Shown here in pieces: positions 1-39,264 of a DNA stretch of 64,000 nt. The DNA lies in contig CM037830.1 in the NCBI GenBank assembly GCA_021234535.1, positions 6,856,170-6,920,169 of the forward strand, in the 5' to 3' direction. The notes under the pieces are model-generated. The model did not search any database. It was not told the DNA's origin and worked only from the letters and a program-made list of their open reading frames with translations. Position 1 is the first letter of the stretch, and every line of letters starts with the position of its first letter. A program made the translations under genes and the position numbers. The DNA comes from Stichopus chloronotus (taxonomy: Eukaryota; Echinodermata; Holothuroidea; Aspidochirotida; Stichopodidae).

Positions 1-2652
1 TCAGGGGCATGCAAGGAATGCACCTGTGAAGTTTCATGATGTACTCAATATGTGCTTGAAATGTGCCAAAAGCAGCATCTTCTGCAAGTTAAAGAACACT
101 TACTTGTCTTTTGCACTAATAAAATTGTCTAACATTAGCTAGCCTACAGAACAGTTTGGTCATATTGCACTGTAAATTAACGTCATAAGACGTATGCAAG
201 TTTATATTAAGAGGAAACTGTTAACATGACTTAGAGCTACTTCCATTTCCAATTCTTTAAATTCACACTCCTCTGTGATTGGCTTTCCATCTGCAACTTT
301 AAGCCACGGATGTAACTTTATATCTTTCATGGATATAAGAAGCCTCGGAGTTGACCTAACTATGTATTCCCCACATAAATGAAACTCTTTTAGTCATATA
401 GCTATGAATAGTCATCAGTTGAACAGGACCTAGAATCTACCTCTAATGTTTTAAGTAACCAGGAAGACTCAAAACTTTTGTGGCCGTCCTGAGGGTGGGC
501 AAAGACAATACTGGATAAATTAAGTCTTCGAGGTTTCTGATTCTATTGACATAACTTTCTAAATCAATCCTTGTTTTGGGTATAAAGCACGTTTGCGATC
601 AGTATCCAAACATTTTTCATTTTTCCCCTTTTCGTTGCTGTTCCAATTGTGGTTTTTTTTTTCATCCCTTTTTTGAGGTTACTTCTTTCTGTTTATCGGT
701 TCTCAACCATAAGGTTCCATAATTAAAAATTGCAATTTAAAAGAAGAAAGGATGAAATGAAAGTTCAATGAAAATTTTACAAAAGAAACAAAATCAAAAT
801 AAAAAGTCTTAATTAAAAAATTATGTCTGAGAATTTTAATGAAGAAAATCGATTGTAGTCTACATGTACCCGAAACTTACATTTTTAATAATCACTAGTT
901 TTAGATGGTTTTATTGAAGGAGGGGTTAATAATTTCAAACAAGAGAAGACTTTTGTCCCTGTTTATGGTACACTGATTGTAAACGTGAGATGGAGATGTC
1001 TGTCTGCCCACCAGACGAATAGAAATTGGCACACAATAGCAGTCGTTGCTGTAGTGCTTGCTATCGTTCGTGCCTCCCCTCCTCCTTTTCAACTGATGGT
1101 TGCGCTTCGTTTAGATATAAAGTACCGCTCACCGTAATTTGTCTTTTGCTTATATCTTTTCCATCATATCAGATAACCAGGGATGTGCAATGGAGGTGAC
1201 ACAATCTTGTATATCACAAGTTCAGTAATACAAGTATTGGGACCCCCTTTAATTCCTTTAGCTCATTTAAAATTATGGAGTCAATTCAATTTAAAGGCTT
1301 GTCAAGACAGTTGTTGATTTTCCGAGGTTTGCTGTGTCCTTAAATCAGACTGAGGAGAATCACACAAGTAATTACATTGAATGAGTCTACACTATATTTT
1401 CTGCATGATGAACGTAAAGTACGTAGTTACAGAGCTGCAAAGAAGTTATACCTTGGTACACAATTTCAAAGACAATTGACATCGTGTTTAATTCCTTCCT
1501 TTATTGTTGATCCCAGAACTACGTTATCTATTCAACTTAAAGTGAAAACCCTCCGTCACGATTTTGTATACTCAACTGTTTGGTGTTAGAAAACAAACAT
1601 CATACTCGTACTAAACATTTTTAATGTGCTTTCTTTGATATCCTCAAAATTTTCAGGATGCTCCAATGTTTCAAAGTTAAGTATAAATTGCATACATATG
1701 ACGTCATTCCAAATTAAGTTGCACGATGCAAAATATCAGATGAATGATCTGTTTTGCAAATTGTAAAAGAAAACCTTATCTCTTTGGTTGATGAAGTTTT
1801 CACAAGACAAGAAGTCGATGACTCAACTTTCGCGATGATGAATATCTGATAAGGAAAAGGGATTATTTCGGAAAGCCCAGGAAAGGAAGGAGGGGGGGGG
1901 GGGGATTTCGAAAGTTATCCGTTTGTCGTTATCATTCTGCTAAAAAAAAAAATTTCACTCACACACCGCTTGTAAGTTTAAAGGTTGAAGGAAATGGAAA
2001 GTATCGTATTTTCTACCATCGTAATATTTTGAGAATAAAAACTGCGATTCAGTGATAGGCAGTTCAGTCGAATTGATACTTTCCATGACGTCATGCATGG
2101 ACAGTTTATGAAATGCATACTCTATAACACTCCGAACATGAGGATGACTATCAATGGTATTACATAAATCAACCTCACCATTCCTCAGCAAAGTAATATC
2201 AATACCTAACATATATAACGATATCCGCACGTGTGTTGTGGACAGGCTGTAGAACTTTTATCTCTGCTGCCCTCTATATGTACTCTTCTCTGTCTTTACG
2301 TGGGCGCAAGTACAAGGTTGCATACCCTGCATAGAAGTTGGAGATCCCTTTGCATTTTGTTCGCCGTCGGTGAAAGTCCCTATTAGGAACATTTGGGCAA
2401 CTTTTTTGGTACATCATGCTTTGAGATGGATTCTTTTGTGGATTGAATATTGAAGAAGGCGAGTTGAGGTATACAAGGTGCGAAAATGGTGCCAATTGAA
2501 GCAATTATGGAAAAGTTATGGACTTTTGGGTGGCGGAGAAGTATAATTCGAGGCGATGTGTGATTTGGTCCCAGTGACAAGGTCTGGTAACTTGGACGGC
2601 CTCTAGCAGAAAATCTAACCAGCTAAGTTACAGAAAATTGAAAAAGCCATGA

Positions 2653-2800
2653 ATGGCCAACTTGTGTCAACTTTCTAAAGAGTGGTAGCTTATATCTGTT
2701 GAAAACTTCTACAAGGCTTTAGAGACCACATTACTTTTGCGATTTAGTGTGTAAGTCAATGGGGAAATTAATAGGGGTATGCTACCACAAGTTCCGAGCA
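2653..2800 (+). repeat. Dispersed repeat family A, copy 1
   Basis: Shares an ordered set of matches with 4628-4790: gccaact..., gtagctta, tgaaaactt/tgaactt, acaaggct, and the exact block tttagtgtgtaagtcaatgg. The intervening lengths are similar. No coding capacity was seen. Confidence 0.65.
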
Positions 2801-3049
2801 GGATCGAGTACAAAGTCAGCTTCCTGTTAAAAGACGACTCCTTGGTCAGGAACGTCATTACCAGACTCTACTTCACAGAGATTCACAGTTTATGGAAATT
2901 CTTTTGAAAATGAAGGAAATGGCTGGTAACACTGTATCCATGATGCAACGATGCAACAAAGAGAACTGCTTTCAGAGGAATTATAATAGTTGGCCTATAA
3001 AAACCAAAAAGATAAGATTACGTTTGATCTTAACTTTTTCCTTATTTTT

Positions 3050-3101
3050 AAATGTACACGCGAGGTTGTACACGATAAATGTACACGCGAGGTTGTACAC
3101 G
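3050..3101 (+). repeat. 27-bp tandem duplication
   Basis: Two adjacent copies of aaatgtacacgcgaggttg followed by tacacg and two more bases. A decayed relative (aaatgtatacgctaggttg) occurs near 3789. Confidence 0.85.
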
Positions 3102-4627
3102 AACGGACTATCTCTTCCAATGAAGGAAATGGCAGTAACTACTTCGAAAAGCAACGGGATTGCCATAAAAACAGTAAAAACAGAAATCATATTTTGAAAA
3201 TTAAAGGTTCTTACTATAAGCGCCTACATAATGAATATGCAACAGTACGGGTCTCACTAGTGTATCAAAAACATACTACTCAAATCGTCGCTCCTTGGTC
3301 GGTATCGGGAATTGTAGTATTTGGTGAAAGGAAGCACAGTACTTACAAATAACAGGCTACGAATTGGACGCAACATTGCGGCGTCAGTTATCCTGAGTTA
3401 TTTTGACTAACTGAATATTCAGTACTAGTATACTTCCGATTGGCTTGTACAAAGAAGCACACCGTTGATTTGAATGAAAACTGTCAACAACTACATAGTC
3501 GTATTCTACACTTTTTCGTCGTTATGTTAGAAGAATTTCAGTTTGGCAGAATTTACCAACTGAAACCTATTTATTTACCCAGATTGTCTGAATGGTGTAA
3601 TTAAAAGCCTTACCAAACTTTTGGAGATGATGTTTTTACTTTTTGCCCACCCACGCAATCACTTTAGGAAAGCACTCTCTTCACTATCGTTCACATGTAC
3701 GGTGATCATTCACTTCACATTACGTTAAAGTGATTGCGTGTGTACGGAAAAACCAGAAGGATGAGACAATGTGTGATCATTTTTTTTTAAATGTATACGC
3801 TAGGTTGTTTATTTTTAAATGTACCCACTGACTGAGGAGATATACGGCATGTGGCCAATACATCAGCTTCACGTTCAAAACTGAATCTACATAAGTATGC
3901 CAGTACGTCAAAATCGATGGTACTTAAGTTATCGCTTGGATGTTTGCTGACTGTCATTGCAAATGAAACGTTAATTTCTCATAGGGATTTTATTTTAACT
4001 TGGACAGTTTGTCATGCAATGACAGTAAAAATCGACGCTGCCACTTTATCACGGTGTTCATTCACGTATACATCTCCAACGCCACGGCTTTTTAAGTACC
4101 CGTATGTGGCGCTATACAGGATTAGATACTGAACACATGATTGGGCAAGTAGATTCACATATAAGAGAACTGATCTCTATATTAACTGGAAAGGCGGGTT
4201 GGCACTTCTTGATACTGATTAGCCAATCTCCAGTGAAATCGCAGGAAGTGTTGCTTCCTGTGGTTTCGACCATTTTTACTTCCCCTTATATGAAACAACA
4301 AAAGGGGTCACACCTCTATTAGAGGTACGGCCTTCCTGAAAAGAGTGGTACCGAGAGTACACGGTCAATTTTAGGTCCATTCTAGGTGTAAATTACTCAT
4401 GTTAAGATGATCAGTTGTGGCAGATTTTTTATGGATATGAAAGGGGAGATGTCAATGCCTGAGTGACAGCAAATTTAGATGGATCGGAGGTGATTAAGGC
4501 TGTTTCAATAATTGGTGTGAAAAAGAGTTAATTTCCGTCACTTTGCAGATTAATATGAGCAGGTGTACACCCTCTAAATTTCTTCCCCTTGTATCTCAAA
4601 ATCTAAACGGTCATTCTATGGTAAATT

Positions 4628-4790
4628 TGTTGTGCCAACTTATTAGCTTAAATTGCATGTGAGGGGTAGCTTATGGGGGTTGTGAACTTTGACAAGGCTG
4701 TGGGGGGGGGGGGGTAGGAAAGAGAAGTAATTTAGTGTGTAAGTCAATGGAACAGCTAATGGAGGTGTGCCCCCAAAAGAGCCAAACGAA
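4628..4790 (+). repeat. Dispersed repeat family A, copy 2
   Basis: Same orientation as the copy at 2653-2800. It is about 2 kb downstream, so this may be a local duplication rather than transposition. It contains a 13-nt poly(G) run (4702-4714) that is absent from copy 1. Confidence 0.65.
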
Positions 4791-5794
4791 TCCGTAGTGG
4801 CGTACGGTAATCTTATACCTACCTCAGTTCTCATCTGTGGTATCCAGTGTTATATGGTTCCCAACTTCAAATCACCCGTTACCGATTCGTGTTCCTTCTT
4901 GGCGTTCCATGGACACTGAATGTCGGACACACTGGTCACCCTCCCCCCCCCCCCCCCCCTTAAAGACTAGTTTCCGAAGGCCTAGCATCAACAAGCTGTT
5001 CCGCCAATCCACAGACATAAAGAGTGAAGAAGATTCACAGAATATTGATAGAGTGCGTATCTTGTTCTGTGGTAGAGTGTGTCAATCAATTAGAACTACG
5101 CGTGAAGTTCTGGCATTGCTGTGCTCTCTGACTGCTTCTCCCAGTCCTGACAGTGTACTCAAAGCATGAAACAGTGTTTTACGTATCGATTTATAGACAC
5201 CTTGCATGTGACGTCACAGTGATACAGTGAAGCACCCCTCTTTGGGATACTCTACAATAGTAAGTGTAATTATCATGAACAAAATATGGTCGACGTCACT
5301 ATCTGGACTTTTTATCAGCGTTTTTATACCTACGTCGTTGTGCTGCTTACCATCACGGTTTACAATAGAGAGGTCTCATGTGATGTTACGCGCTTGTGAC
5401 TGCAGGGCAAATACGCACGCCTAAGCATACGTACACTGTGTACGCGTGTACGCTTGCCCTTCAAAACAAATACGCTTGATCATGTGACTTAGGTGATACC
5501 CCTCTGTACATGTATCTAGTTTACTCAGAAGTATTACGCGTCGAAAACGATATTCGTATGTTGCAATATTGTGACGTATGTACGGTTTTTTAAGCTTGTG
5601 TAAAACGCTAAACAAATACTAACACAAACTGTACAATGTAAAGTGATACATATCAAAAGGTACGGGCTTATGTTAAGTTGCGTCACACTTTGTCGTGCAG
5701 TGAGTTAAACATCTCGATTAGGAGAGTTGGAACCGTAATAACCCAAAATGAAATTAGCCCTATTAGCAATCTCTTCTTCCAGGCTTGTATAAAC

Positions 5795-26970
<21,176 letters not shown>

Positions 26971-27112
26971 GTGACATAATACGAAGAAGTAATTATCACG
27001 GTGCCGTCTTGGCGTTTAAGATCGTATTTATAGATTTCAGCTCACCTTGCATTTTAGCGCATGACGTCATCATGGTTTAATTCCCTTTTTACAAGAAAAA
27101 AAGAAGAGGAAA

Positions 27113-27118
27113 AATAAA
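27113..27118 (+). terminator. Candidate polyA signal AATAAA of the STPG gene
   Basis: The first AATAAA after the TAA at 26970. It sits in an A-rich stretch, so its context is not very specific. CT- and T-rich sequence follows downstream. Confidence 0.45.
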
Positions 27119-27698
27119 AAAAAAACGGGGTAAAGAAACAACAAAATGTTCTCTCCTCTGTCTCTCTTTTCTCTCTCCTCCTCTGTCTCTCTCTTTCATT
27201 TTGTCTATTTTTTCCTCTTCTCTTCTCCGTATTAACAAAACAAAAAAGTAAGAAACTAATGCGATATGCCCGTTGACCTTATCAATGAAATAACTACCAG
27301 TTAGGTCTTTGACGTAAGTAGCCTACCGCAGAGGAAACTGTAACAGATGAATAGAATGGCACATTTCTAATAGTAAATTGGTTTTTATGGAAACAACAAA
27401 TAAACTAGTATTAAAGATCCAGAAATGTTGTTTTTCTAGTGATTTTTTCTTCATCATCTCCACCGTTATTTCAACATCTTTGATTGTCAGAACAGGTCGA
27501 TAAAAGACCAATGTTCCGATGTGGCTGAAAGCAAGACAAAAGACAAGCAAAAAGAAACAAAAACAGTTAAAGAGAATAAAACAACAATGAGAGACGAATG
27601 GCGCTTAATGAGAGATGATAAGGAAAGATAACAAAGATAACTAAGCGGAAAGAAGGAGATAGATTGTCTCAGCCACTAAAAGCAAAGTGAAGCAAAGA

Positions 27699-27730
<32 letters not shown>

Positions 27731-29202
27731 TAATATTATGAATATTAAGTAAACCAGAATTGAGGTACCTTTCTTTGCTCTCACAGTTGCTTCTCTCTTG
27801 GGGTCATTGCAATTCAAATAAACACCTCTGAGAGCGAGCAAACTATGTTGATTTTCGGCAATCCAGAATTATTCTTTTGATCTTTTGCTCTTGTGTCTTA
27901 ATTGTATAGTTTGTGATTCTTACATATATGTATAGATGTCTCTGCCTTTTTGATGTGTGTGATAATCAAAATAACAAAAAATGTATAGTGTAATAACTGG
28001 AATCGCAATCAAACTTTATTGATCAAACTTAACATGTGATCGGAGATAATGGATCTAGATTTGACCAAATTTGCCAATGAACTCGTTGGGAGTTGTGTCC
28101 CTTTTTAATACCTTTTACACATGGACGAGTGAATCGACGTAATCAGTTTTTGCAAATGTACTCACACGCATCCGCACACAGCCACACTCCTAGGTACTAG
28201 CAGTAATGGAGGAAAGAAAAAGAAAACATAACCTTGGAAAAAGGTTGATTCATTGAGACGTTTCAGCTAGAGGCAGGACTGTGTTTTCCTATTGTTTGTT
28301 TACGATGTCTACGAGACATAAAGTGCATTGTCTTAAATCGAAACTACCAGCTCTTCGCGTTGATTACTTTTGTACTACGCATTGAACAGATTTCAGAATT
28401 CGATAACAATAGATCGATTATTTGATCTCTCAAGAGCGCAGACCACAGAAGAAGAGGAGAAATTTGTTTTGGGAACTGAAGCAAATCACCATCCCATAAA
28501 ATAGAAGGCCTTGTTATACTCGCACTATCCTCTCATAACATTTACGTGCCTAAAATCCCTACAACGCAACCGTGAGTAGTTTACTTGCAGTTTTCGTTTA
28601 GTTTGTTACCCTTTCTAACGTTTTGGCGCCTGCTGTATGATCCAAACTGAGGTGACCCTGGGTCATTTTGATCCCTGTCATTGTTCCCTTTCAGATCACT
28701 GTAACTTGGTTCCTAACTGATTTCTTCTCTCTGGAGGTCAATGTCATGATTGTCACACTACATACTTAATTTATTCCACCAGAGATGTCTCCGACTGCCT
28801 CTGTAGCACATTCATTTTGGTACTTCGTCTTACAAACAAGCAACTAATGAATTCGGGAGAATAAAGCTCTTCTTTTGACTCACGAGATGAACTTCTGCTT
28901 CTCAATTGACGCTTACGTTTGTAATCTTGGATCATACCCCCACATCCTCTGCAAGTAGGAAGAGAGACACCATTCCATTTCTCACCTCAACGTTTCATCT
29001 CAGAGGAGACAATCTCGGATATTCAAGAGAAAGACTTTTTAACGCAGCTCATGTGCACGGTGATCACTTTACAGTTACCATACATCTCCTCACAACAGTC
29101 GCAAAAATTTAAACGCGGGAGAATCTGTAAATTGAAAGTAATTGAGACATCGAAATTGTTGTCAAGGTGAAAGTGTGAAATGGACACTTCGTTGATGGTA
29201 AC

Positions 29203-29323
29203 AAAGAAAGAAAAAAAAGAAAGAAAGAAAGAAAGAAAGGAAGAAAGAAAGAAAGAAAGGAAGAAAGAAAGGTCGAAAGAAAGTAAGGTAGAAAGAAAGG
29301 AAGAAAGAAAGAAAGGAAAAAAA
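29203..29323 (+). repeat. (GAAA)n microsatellite with AAGG variants
   Basis: About 120 bp of GAAA tetranucleotides interrupted by gaaagg variants. Open frames through it on both strands (Lys/Glu/Arg-rich or Phe/Leu/Ser-rich) are artefacts. Confidence 0.95.
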
Positions 29324-29400
29324 ACGACTATCGTGCACCACGCGACATCTTTTGGACGGCAGTGATTTCGCCACATTTTGTTATTCCATAGAAAGGGCAA

Positions 29401-29414
29401 GTTGCTATAGCAAC
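29401..29414. promoter_or_regulatory. RFX X-box palindrome GTTGCTATAGCAAC
   Basis: A perfect 14-bp inverted repeat matching the RFX X-box consensus (GTTGCC-AT-GGCAAC type, with T/A at the last arm position). RFX factors drive ciliary genes in animals. It lies 2.4 kb past the end of the STPG gene and 1.8 kb before the promoter-like region at 31.2 kb, so its target is unclear. Confidence 0.55.
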
Positions 29415-31194
29415 AAGAACGATTTCTGACGCTTGGTGTTTCGACGGTCATCGTCCTGCATTAAAAAATGTTCTCGCCAGTATAGCCCCACTCCCTCCAC
29501 ACATCTCTCCCAACTATCCATTCTCGCCAAACCGGTGACAAGATTTTTCAAACATTTGTATGTACGTTGTTGGGCAGATGATGAAACTGGTCATTATTGT
29601 TTTGCGGTCATTAAATTGTACTTACATTAATTTATGGATACATTGTACCATGCGAGTCAAATATTAATCTTTCTTTTTGTTGTTTCCATGTGAGGATCTT
29701 GACAACGCAAACCATCGATCGGTCTTACCGAAGAAGCGGCAGTTAAGAAATAGGTTAACGGTGTTTAGAAAACTTTCGAGTGGTACGCTCCTCAATTGAT
29801 CAAACCGTACCATGACTATGAATTTTATTTTCCTACGAAAATTACCTCTTGAAAGGAACCAAATAATCCTAATCGATCTTCTTTTTTTTTTTTGGCTTTT
29901 CGCAAAATATCTCTTTTCTACTCCGTCTTGTGTTCTCGTCGTAAGCAAACATTCATCCCGGGGACGAGAATTGTATCTTCATCTTCTTCCTAGCATGCAA
30001 GGAGTATCAGTGAAAGTGAAACATATATGAAAACGTGTACAGGTAGCAAATATAGGTTATGTATGCGTGCTTGCTATGCATTGCTGCATGATTTATGCTT
30101 GTTTTCAACAGTCTAGCATTCACTTTTGAGAGTAAAACTACTTAATTCATAGTGTCACAGTCCTTTGTGTTATAGGTTACCTGTACGTTATAAGTAAGCT
30201 TAAATGAACACTAATGTTTCTCTCTATGCTTCTGCTGTACGTAAAACCCTGCCACGATAGTGAAGTAAAAAGTTACATACATTTCTTCAGGATCATCAGT
30301 GTTGCAATAGCCCAATAGTTTGATAAACAAACAACGTAGGTTGCCTTTAAATATTTATTTCTTTTGGACCTTTGAACCATTTCACCAAAGATAATTTTTC
30401 ACCTTTTTCCAAACCACACCAATGCATTGGTCACCATCATAATTATATCTTTTGTTGTACTTACTATTTAACCTGTGCATGAGATATCATTCACTCTTTT
30501 ACAGTCATTCAAACGATCCATACTATTACTTACTCATGTATATTCCTAGTACCTAGAATATCAGTCTTTTAAAGCTACATTATGCAATTATGGTCTCACT
30601 GAAATTACCATAATCAGCCAGATCCACTTCAGTATAAATTTACATGTCTGTACAGTGTTACAGCTGGCTATACGTTGCTGAAAGAACTCACATTAGTTAC
30701 TCTTCGATGTGAGTAATTCAATTTGTACAAGCCACTGTGGATGTGTAGGACAATGCTGCTTATCAAACGTAAATTTAAAACAAAAATGACGACGAAATAA
30801 CTATTTTCTGAAGATGAATTAAGCGCAAACAGCATTAGACAGCATTAGGCTATCAAGCGCGCAGTTGATGTCTCTTAGGCGTCACGCATTGTCTGAATTA
30901 ATTTAGAACAATCCGTGTGTATTTTTCGGCACATGACATCATCACCCTATGGGGCCGATCGACCTTTAGAAAGCAAGTAGCATCATCCAATTTGTTTCCC
31001 TTTTTTTTTTTTTTTTTGCTCAAAACCAATATGTGCGACTTTTTACTACACAGGTACTTTTATTGCATATATCTAGATTATCACAGACTAACAAAATAAA
31101 TTGAGGGATAAAATTGCAGTCACGGTTTTACCCGTTCGCAAACTCATAAAAAAGAGGATCTTGTCTTGTCCGCTTAGCAGTTTGTTAATCGCTA

Positions 31195-31340
31195 CCGACA
31201 TGCGCAGCTCTCACTTCCGGTGGAAGTGAAAACCTACCAATCACGAGCTGTCTGCAGATGAAACCATTAAGTTCTCATGTAGAGGCTTTCACGGGGAGAT
31301 ATTTAAGTCGCTCATACTCGTAATCGCAACTAATTTCCAC
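31195..31340 (+). promoter_or_regulatory. Promoter-like cluster (NRF1-like half-site, inverted ETS pair, CCAAT box)
   Basis: In order: CATGCGCAG (NRF1-like half-site, 31199-31207); CACTTCCGGTGGAAGTG (31212-31228), a perfect inverted pair of ETS-type GGAAGTG sites; CCAAT (31237-31241); and gatatttaag, a weak TATA-like element near 31300. This combination is typical of metazoan core promoters. A good splice donor follows at 31464, which points to transcription on the + strand. The factor assignments are motif inferences. Confidence 0.5.
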
Positions 31341-31463
31341 CTATTCGAGCTATTTTAAATTAAAACAAAAATTGTTGAGTGTTTTTGCTATCGTTGGTTT
31401 GAACAAGAGAACTTACTTACAGCCGGATAGATTTCAGGGGTATTAGGAGATATCGAATACTTG
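31330..31463 (+). other. Probable non-coding first exon downstream of the 31.2-kb promoter
   Basis: Sequence after the promoter cluster ending at a near-consensus donor (ttg|gtaagt, intron from 31464). The 5' limit is a guess based on the promoter position. No long open frame starts here. Confidence 0.4.
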
Positions 31464-31670
31464 GTAAGTAGACGTCTTTAATACCGTTTAATCATTTCGT
31501 CGTTAAGAATGGTGTGTAAGAACCAACATGATTGCATGCCTCTTCAACGATCTAGTCTTGCAGCTTCATCAGTAATCACACATTCAGGGAAATTTAGATT
31601 TTCAGTGGTTTTGTTGAAGTGGTGTTTGATTACTTAGATTGGAAGTACTTAATTTAAGGTTATTACGAAA

Positions 31671-36220
<4,550 letters not shown>

Positions 36221-37730
36221 CCTTAGATTCTTCGCTGTCGCCTTGAAATTGTCCTTTTATCATTAAGTTCTTCCTCGACTTCGTCATACTTTTTTATCAG
36301 GGACATCATATCTTTTCCCTACAAATGCTACTCCTGTTGTTGCTTTTGATTGTCTCAGAAATAACTTCTTTGTGAAATTATTCTCCCAAGTCGTTTTCCT
36401 ATTAAAGTTCTTCAATGTTTTTCAAAATTCTTTTATCAAACTCCCCTCTTTTAAATTTTTGCCTTTTAAATTCCCAAGGTTTTTTCTCTTGACTTGTGTG
36501 TGCCATTATGCTCACTGTGTAATGAATCCTGTGGAAGACACATTTTAAGAAATCCTTTTTTACAGACACATAAACCAACAGCTTATTTTGCACATGAAAG
36601 TTCAACAAGAAAGAAGAAAAATGAGAACGTCATAATGCAAAAAATGTTATAATTAGTTCTGGTTGTTTCAGTTGAATATTCAAACATAAGCATATTTTCC
36701 ACAAATTTTTTTGTTGGTGATAACGAATCTTTCCACAGTTGAGAAACTAATGGGAGCAGCTAAAAGCTAAATTGGACTTGGCGTGACGCCATAAAATTTG
36801 TTTCCTGTGCTTACATTACTCTCCTAACACTTTCATTACACCTGGAGATTTAAGACGGTTATATAATTTTTTGTTTTTCCTTTACAATTTTAAGTCTCCT
36901 TGGGAGCGGCTAATCGATCTTGCTTTGCGCTGAAGATGCAATATTGGAGGGTGTCGATGTAAAAAGCTTCTATCGCCGATTGAAATTGATAGAAATTGTG
37001 TCTACTTTCGTTTGTTGCTAACTCCTTCTCACTTTTAAGTGCTCTTAATCGATTATGCTTCTTAAATTCTCCACATACCTATTCGTAACAAAACTGAGGC
37101 GGAAAACTCAAGCTTTGACATATTAATTAATTTCTTGCTTTTAGCTCTCTTTAAAGTTTCAAACCAATCTGGCTGTCAAGAGTAGAATGTGTAATTTAGA
37201 GTTATGACATTGTTAAAATTGCAATATCCGACATTCACCTTGACTTTTTTTGTAGTACCAACAACTTGTCACCTATCTAAGAATACACCAAGAAACCCTT
37301 TAAGTACTCACATTACTTCCTGAATGACCAGTGAGTCACTAATGACCAGCATTCTAGCAAAACAAAGTGTCCATGTAACTTGTGCCGTCAAATTTAAATT
37401 GATTCTACAGTGATTGTTACATAATCGCGATAGATATATGATAACAACACTGATATCAAAGGAAATAAAAGACAATACAAGGGAATGGAGCGGACTCCGC
37501 TGAATCACGTAGACTTCTTTCTTGACAAATTACAGTTATATGAACATGATTTCTTTACAGATTTAAAATCTTGACATTGATTTGCAATAATAGTGTTCGT
37601 CACAATCTCACTGAAGTCATATTTTTGTGTGCTGTGTACTCGGAAGATTATTGACAAGATTAGGTTTGTATTGTAGCTACCAAAGTATGATGCAGATGTT
37701 GTCACTAACGATGTTTACGTTAGTTCTTTC

Positions 37731-39264
37731 AGCAGGAATTAATTAAAGATTAATCAACGCTGGACCATGTATTAGCTGTAGGATAATGCACGATCGAGGG
37801 TTAATGCAATCGGTGCACGAGGGCGCAGACCGAGTGCATCCAGCGATAGCATTAACCCCAGAAAATGCATTATACTACAGTTAATACACAGGTCCAAATT
37901 TTTTTTTGTCACACAGGTCCAACGTTGATTAAACTTGTTTATACATATCAACGAAATTTTGATAAAAAAGGACAAAAAAAAAAGAAAGAAAAGAAAGGAA
38001 CTTGGGTCATAAATAACGGCATTTTTATTGAAAGCGAACTCCGAGAAAAGGTAAACAAATTTACAACATGTCAACAACATTCATAACAATATTCGAAACA
38101 GAAAGTAACACTTAGACAAAAAGAATAACAACAACAATTGACATAGACACAATGCCTGCTTTAGTTACTTTGCTCTTAAGTAGTGTGCTAATGTTTGCAT
38201 GCTGTGGCTCAGTGTACCTGTATTCACTGTGCAGTGTGTACGTTACTGTGTGCTACAGAGCGTTGGACAGCTACAGGGACTTGCTAAATGTGGAATTTGC
38301 CTACTGATTAGACTGATTTTGGATTAAATCAGTGACAGATTTATTGAATATTCATTTCGAGAGGTTCGAGAGCTGACATGTTTGATGTCTTGCTCTCAGT
38401 CCTCACAGCAACAGTAACTGGAAGACTTGTTGTAAGCGGACCCTAATTTTCCTGTGAATGTGAGAGTTTTCAGTAGGCTATGCAAAATTCGGAACTAAGT
38501 TAGGCCTAATTTAGTTCAACAAAGAAGAATGGTCAAACCGTTACTGTCAAAACATTGCTCTAAGATCACTTTATGGCTGGTTTGGGATAACTCATGTCCG
38601 GCAAGGCCTTCCCTCTTTAATTTTTTTCACCATATGGGGCCTAGACATATCAATAGGCCTAAATTATTTGTACTATGGAGTTCTCTGTCCATAAGAATAT
38701 TAATCCGGTGGTTGTATGGAGACCCTTCAAGATGGCAATGTATTGCAGTCCTTAGTCCTCTTTTCGATTTTTCGCATAAGGAACATCTCAGCAGAATTCG
38801 ACAAAGACGGAAAGCTAATTCCGGTAGGCTATCAAACTTTCAAAGGTGTATACTGAAAATATACTGAAGAAACTTTCACCCGACACAATTCTGATATTTA
38901 GTTAATATTTCTCTACGTCAGAAGAATTAACACTGACAATATACTGTGCTGTTGTTTCGTATATATTGACGTACATTTAAATTTTACCTTTGAGCAGGTT
39001 TAGGGGCTAGGCGCGGCCTAGATAACGTTAAATCTACGAACTTCACATCGACCGTTATTTCACTAGAAGGCGTACTGCATTAGCCATTGTTTTGTGTAAG
39101 ATACAGCAGACTGAAAACACACGGTCGATCTACAGCTTTATTGTATTCATCCGCTGGTGATTGATTGACCGTGGTTTAACCAGTTGGGTTATCAGCGATG
39201 AACCCACTGTCACTTGACTGAAATAAGCCAATAGGAGTTGAGGATTCTTTACAAATATGTATGA
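37731..39264 (+). repeat. Dispersed repeat family C, long copy
   Basis: Its two ends match 46206-46796. The left end shares agcag-aattaaag, atcaac-ctgga, aggataatgcacgatc and acagttaa-ac-caggtccaa. The right end shares acacaattctga, gattgaccgtggttta-type and tgactgaaata and gttgaggattctt. The left part holds an inner inverted repeat (aatgcac...gggttaatgc with gcattaaccc...atgcatt). About 0.9 kb in the middle (roughly 37940-38860) has no counterpart in the short copy. Confidence 0.8.

Larger units (their letters stand above)
1..5782. other. Upstream non-coding region
   Basis: I see no convincing gene here. It contains poly(G)/poly(C) runs (1892-1904, 4702-4714, 4943-4959), a 27-bp tandem duplication (3050-3101), a two-copy dispersed repeat (2653-2800 and 4628-4790) and three TGACGTCA palindromes (1699, 2086, 5209). 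A non-coding first exon of the STPG gene should lie somewhere in this stretch, but I could not place it. Confidence 0.6.
27119..31194. other. Intergenic region between the STPG gene and the 31.2-kb promoter
   Basis: It holds a CT-rich tract (27145-27230), a short (AT)n run (27699-27725), the GAAA microsatellite (29203-29323), an RFX X-box palindrome (29401-29414) and a poly(T) run (31001-31017). I found no convincing coding exon. The longer open frames here run through simple repeats. Confidence 0.55.

Noticed and set aside
28906..29112. Open frame sharing cacggtgatcactt with the end of STPG exon 5
   Set aside because: Only 14 bases match and the encoded peptide has no STPG motif. Coincidence.
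29023..29451. 142-aa minus-strand open frame rich in Phe/Leu/Ser
   Set aside because: It is a read-through of the GAAA microsatellite, with no start context or domain.
38529..38867. 112-aa open frame inside the long copy of repeat family C
   Set aside because: No domain or splice context, and no counterpart in the short copy.
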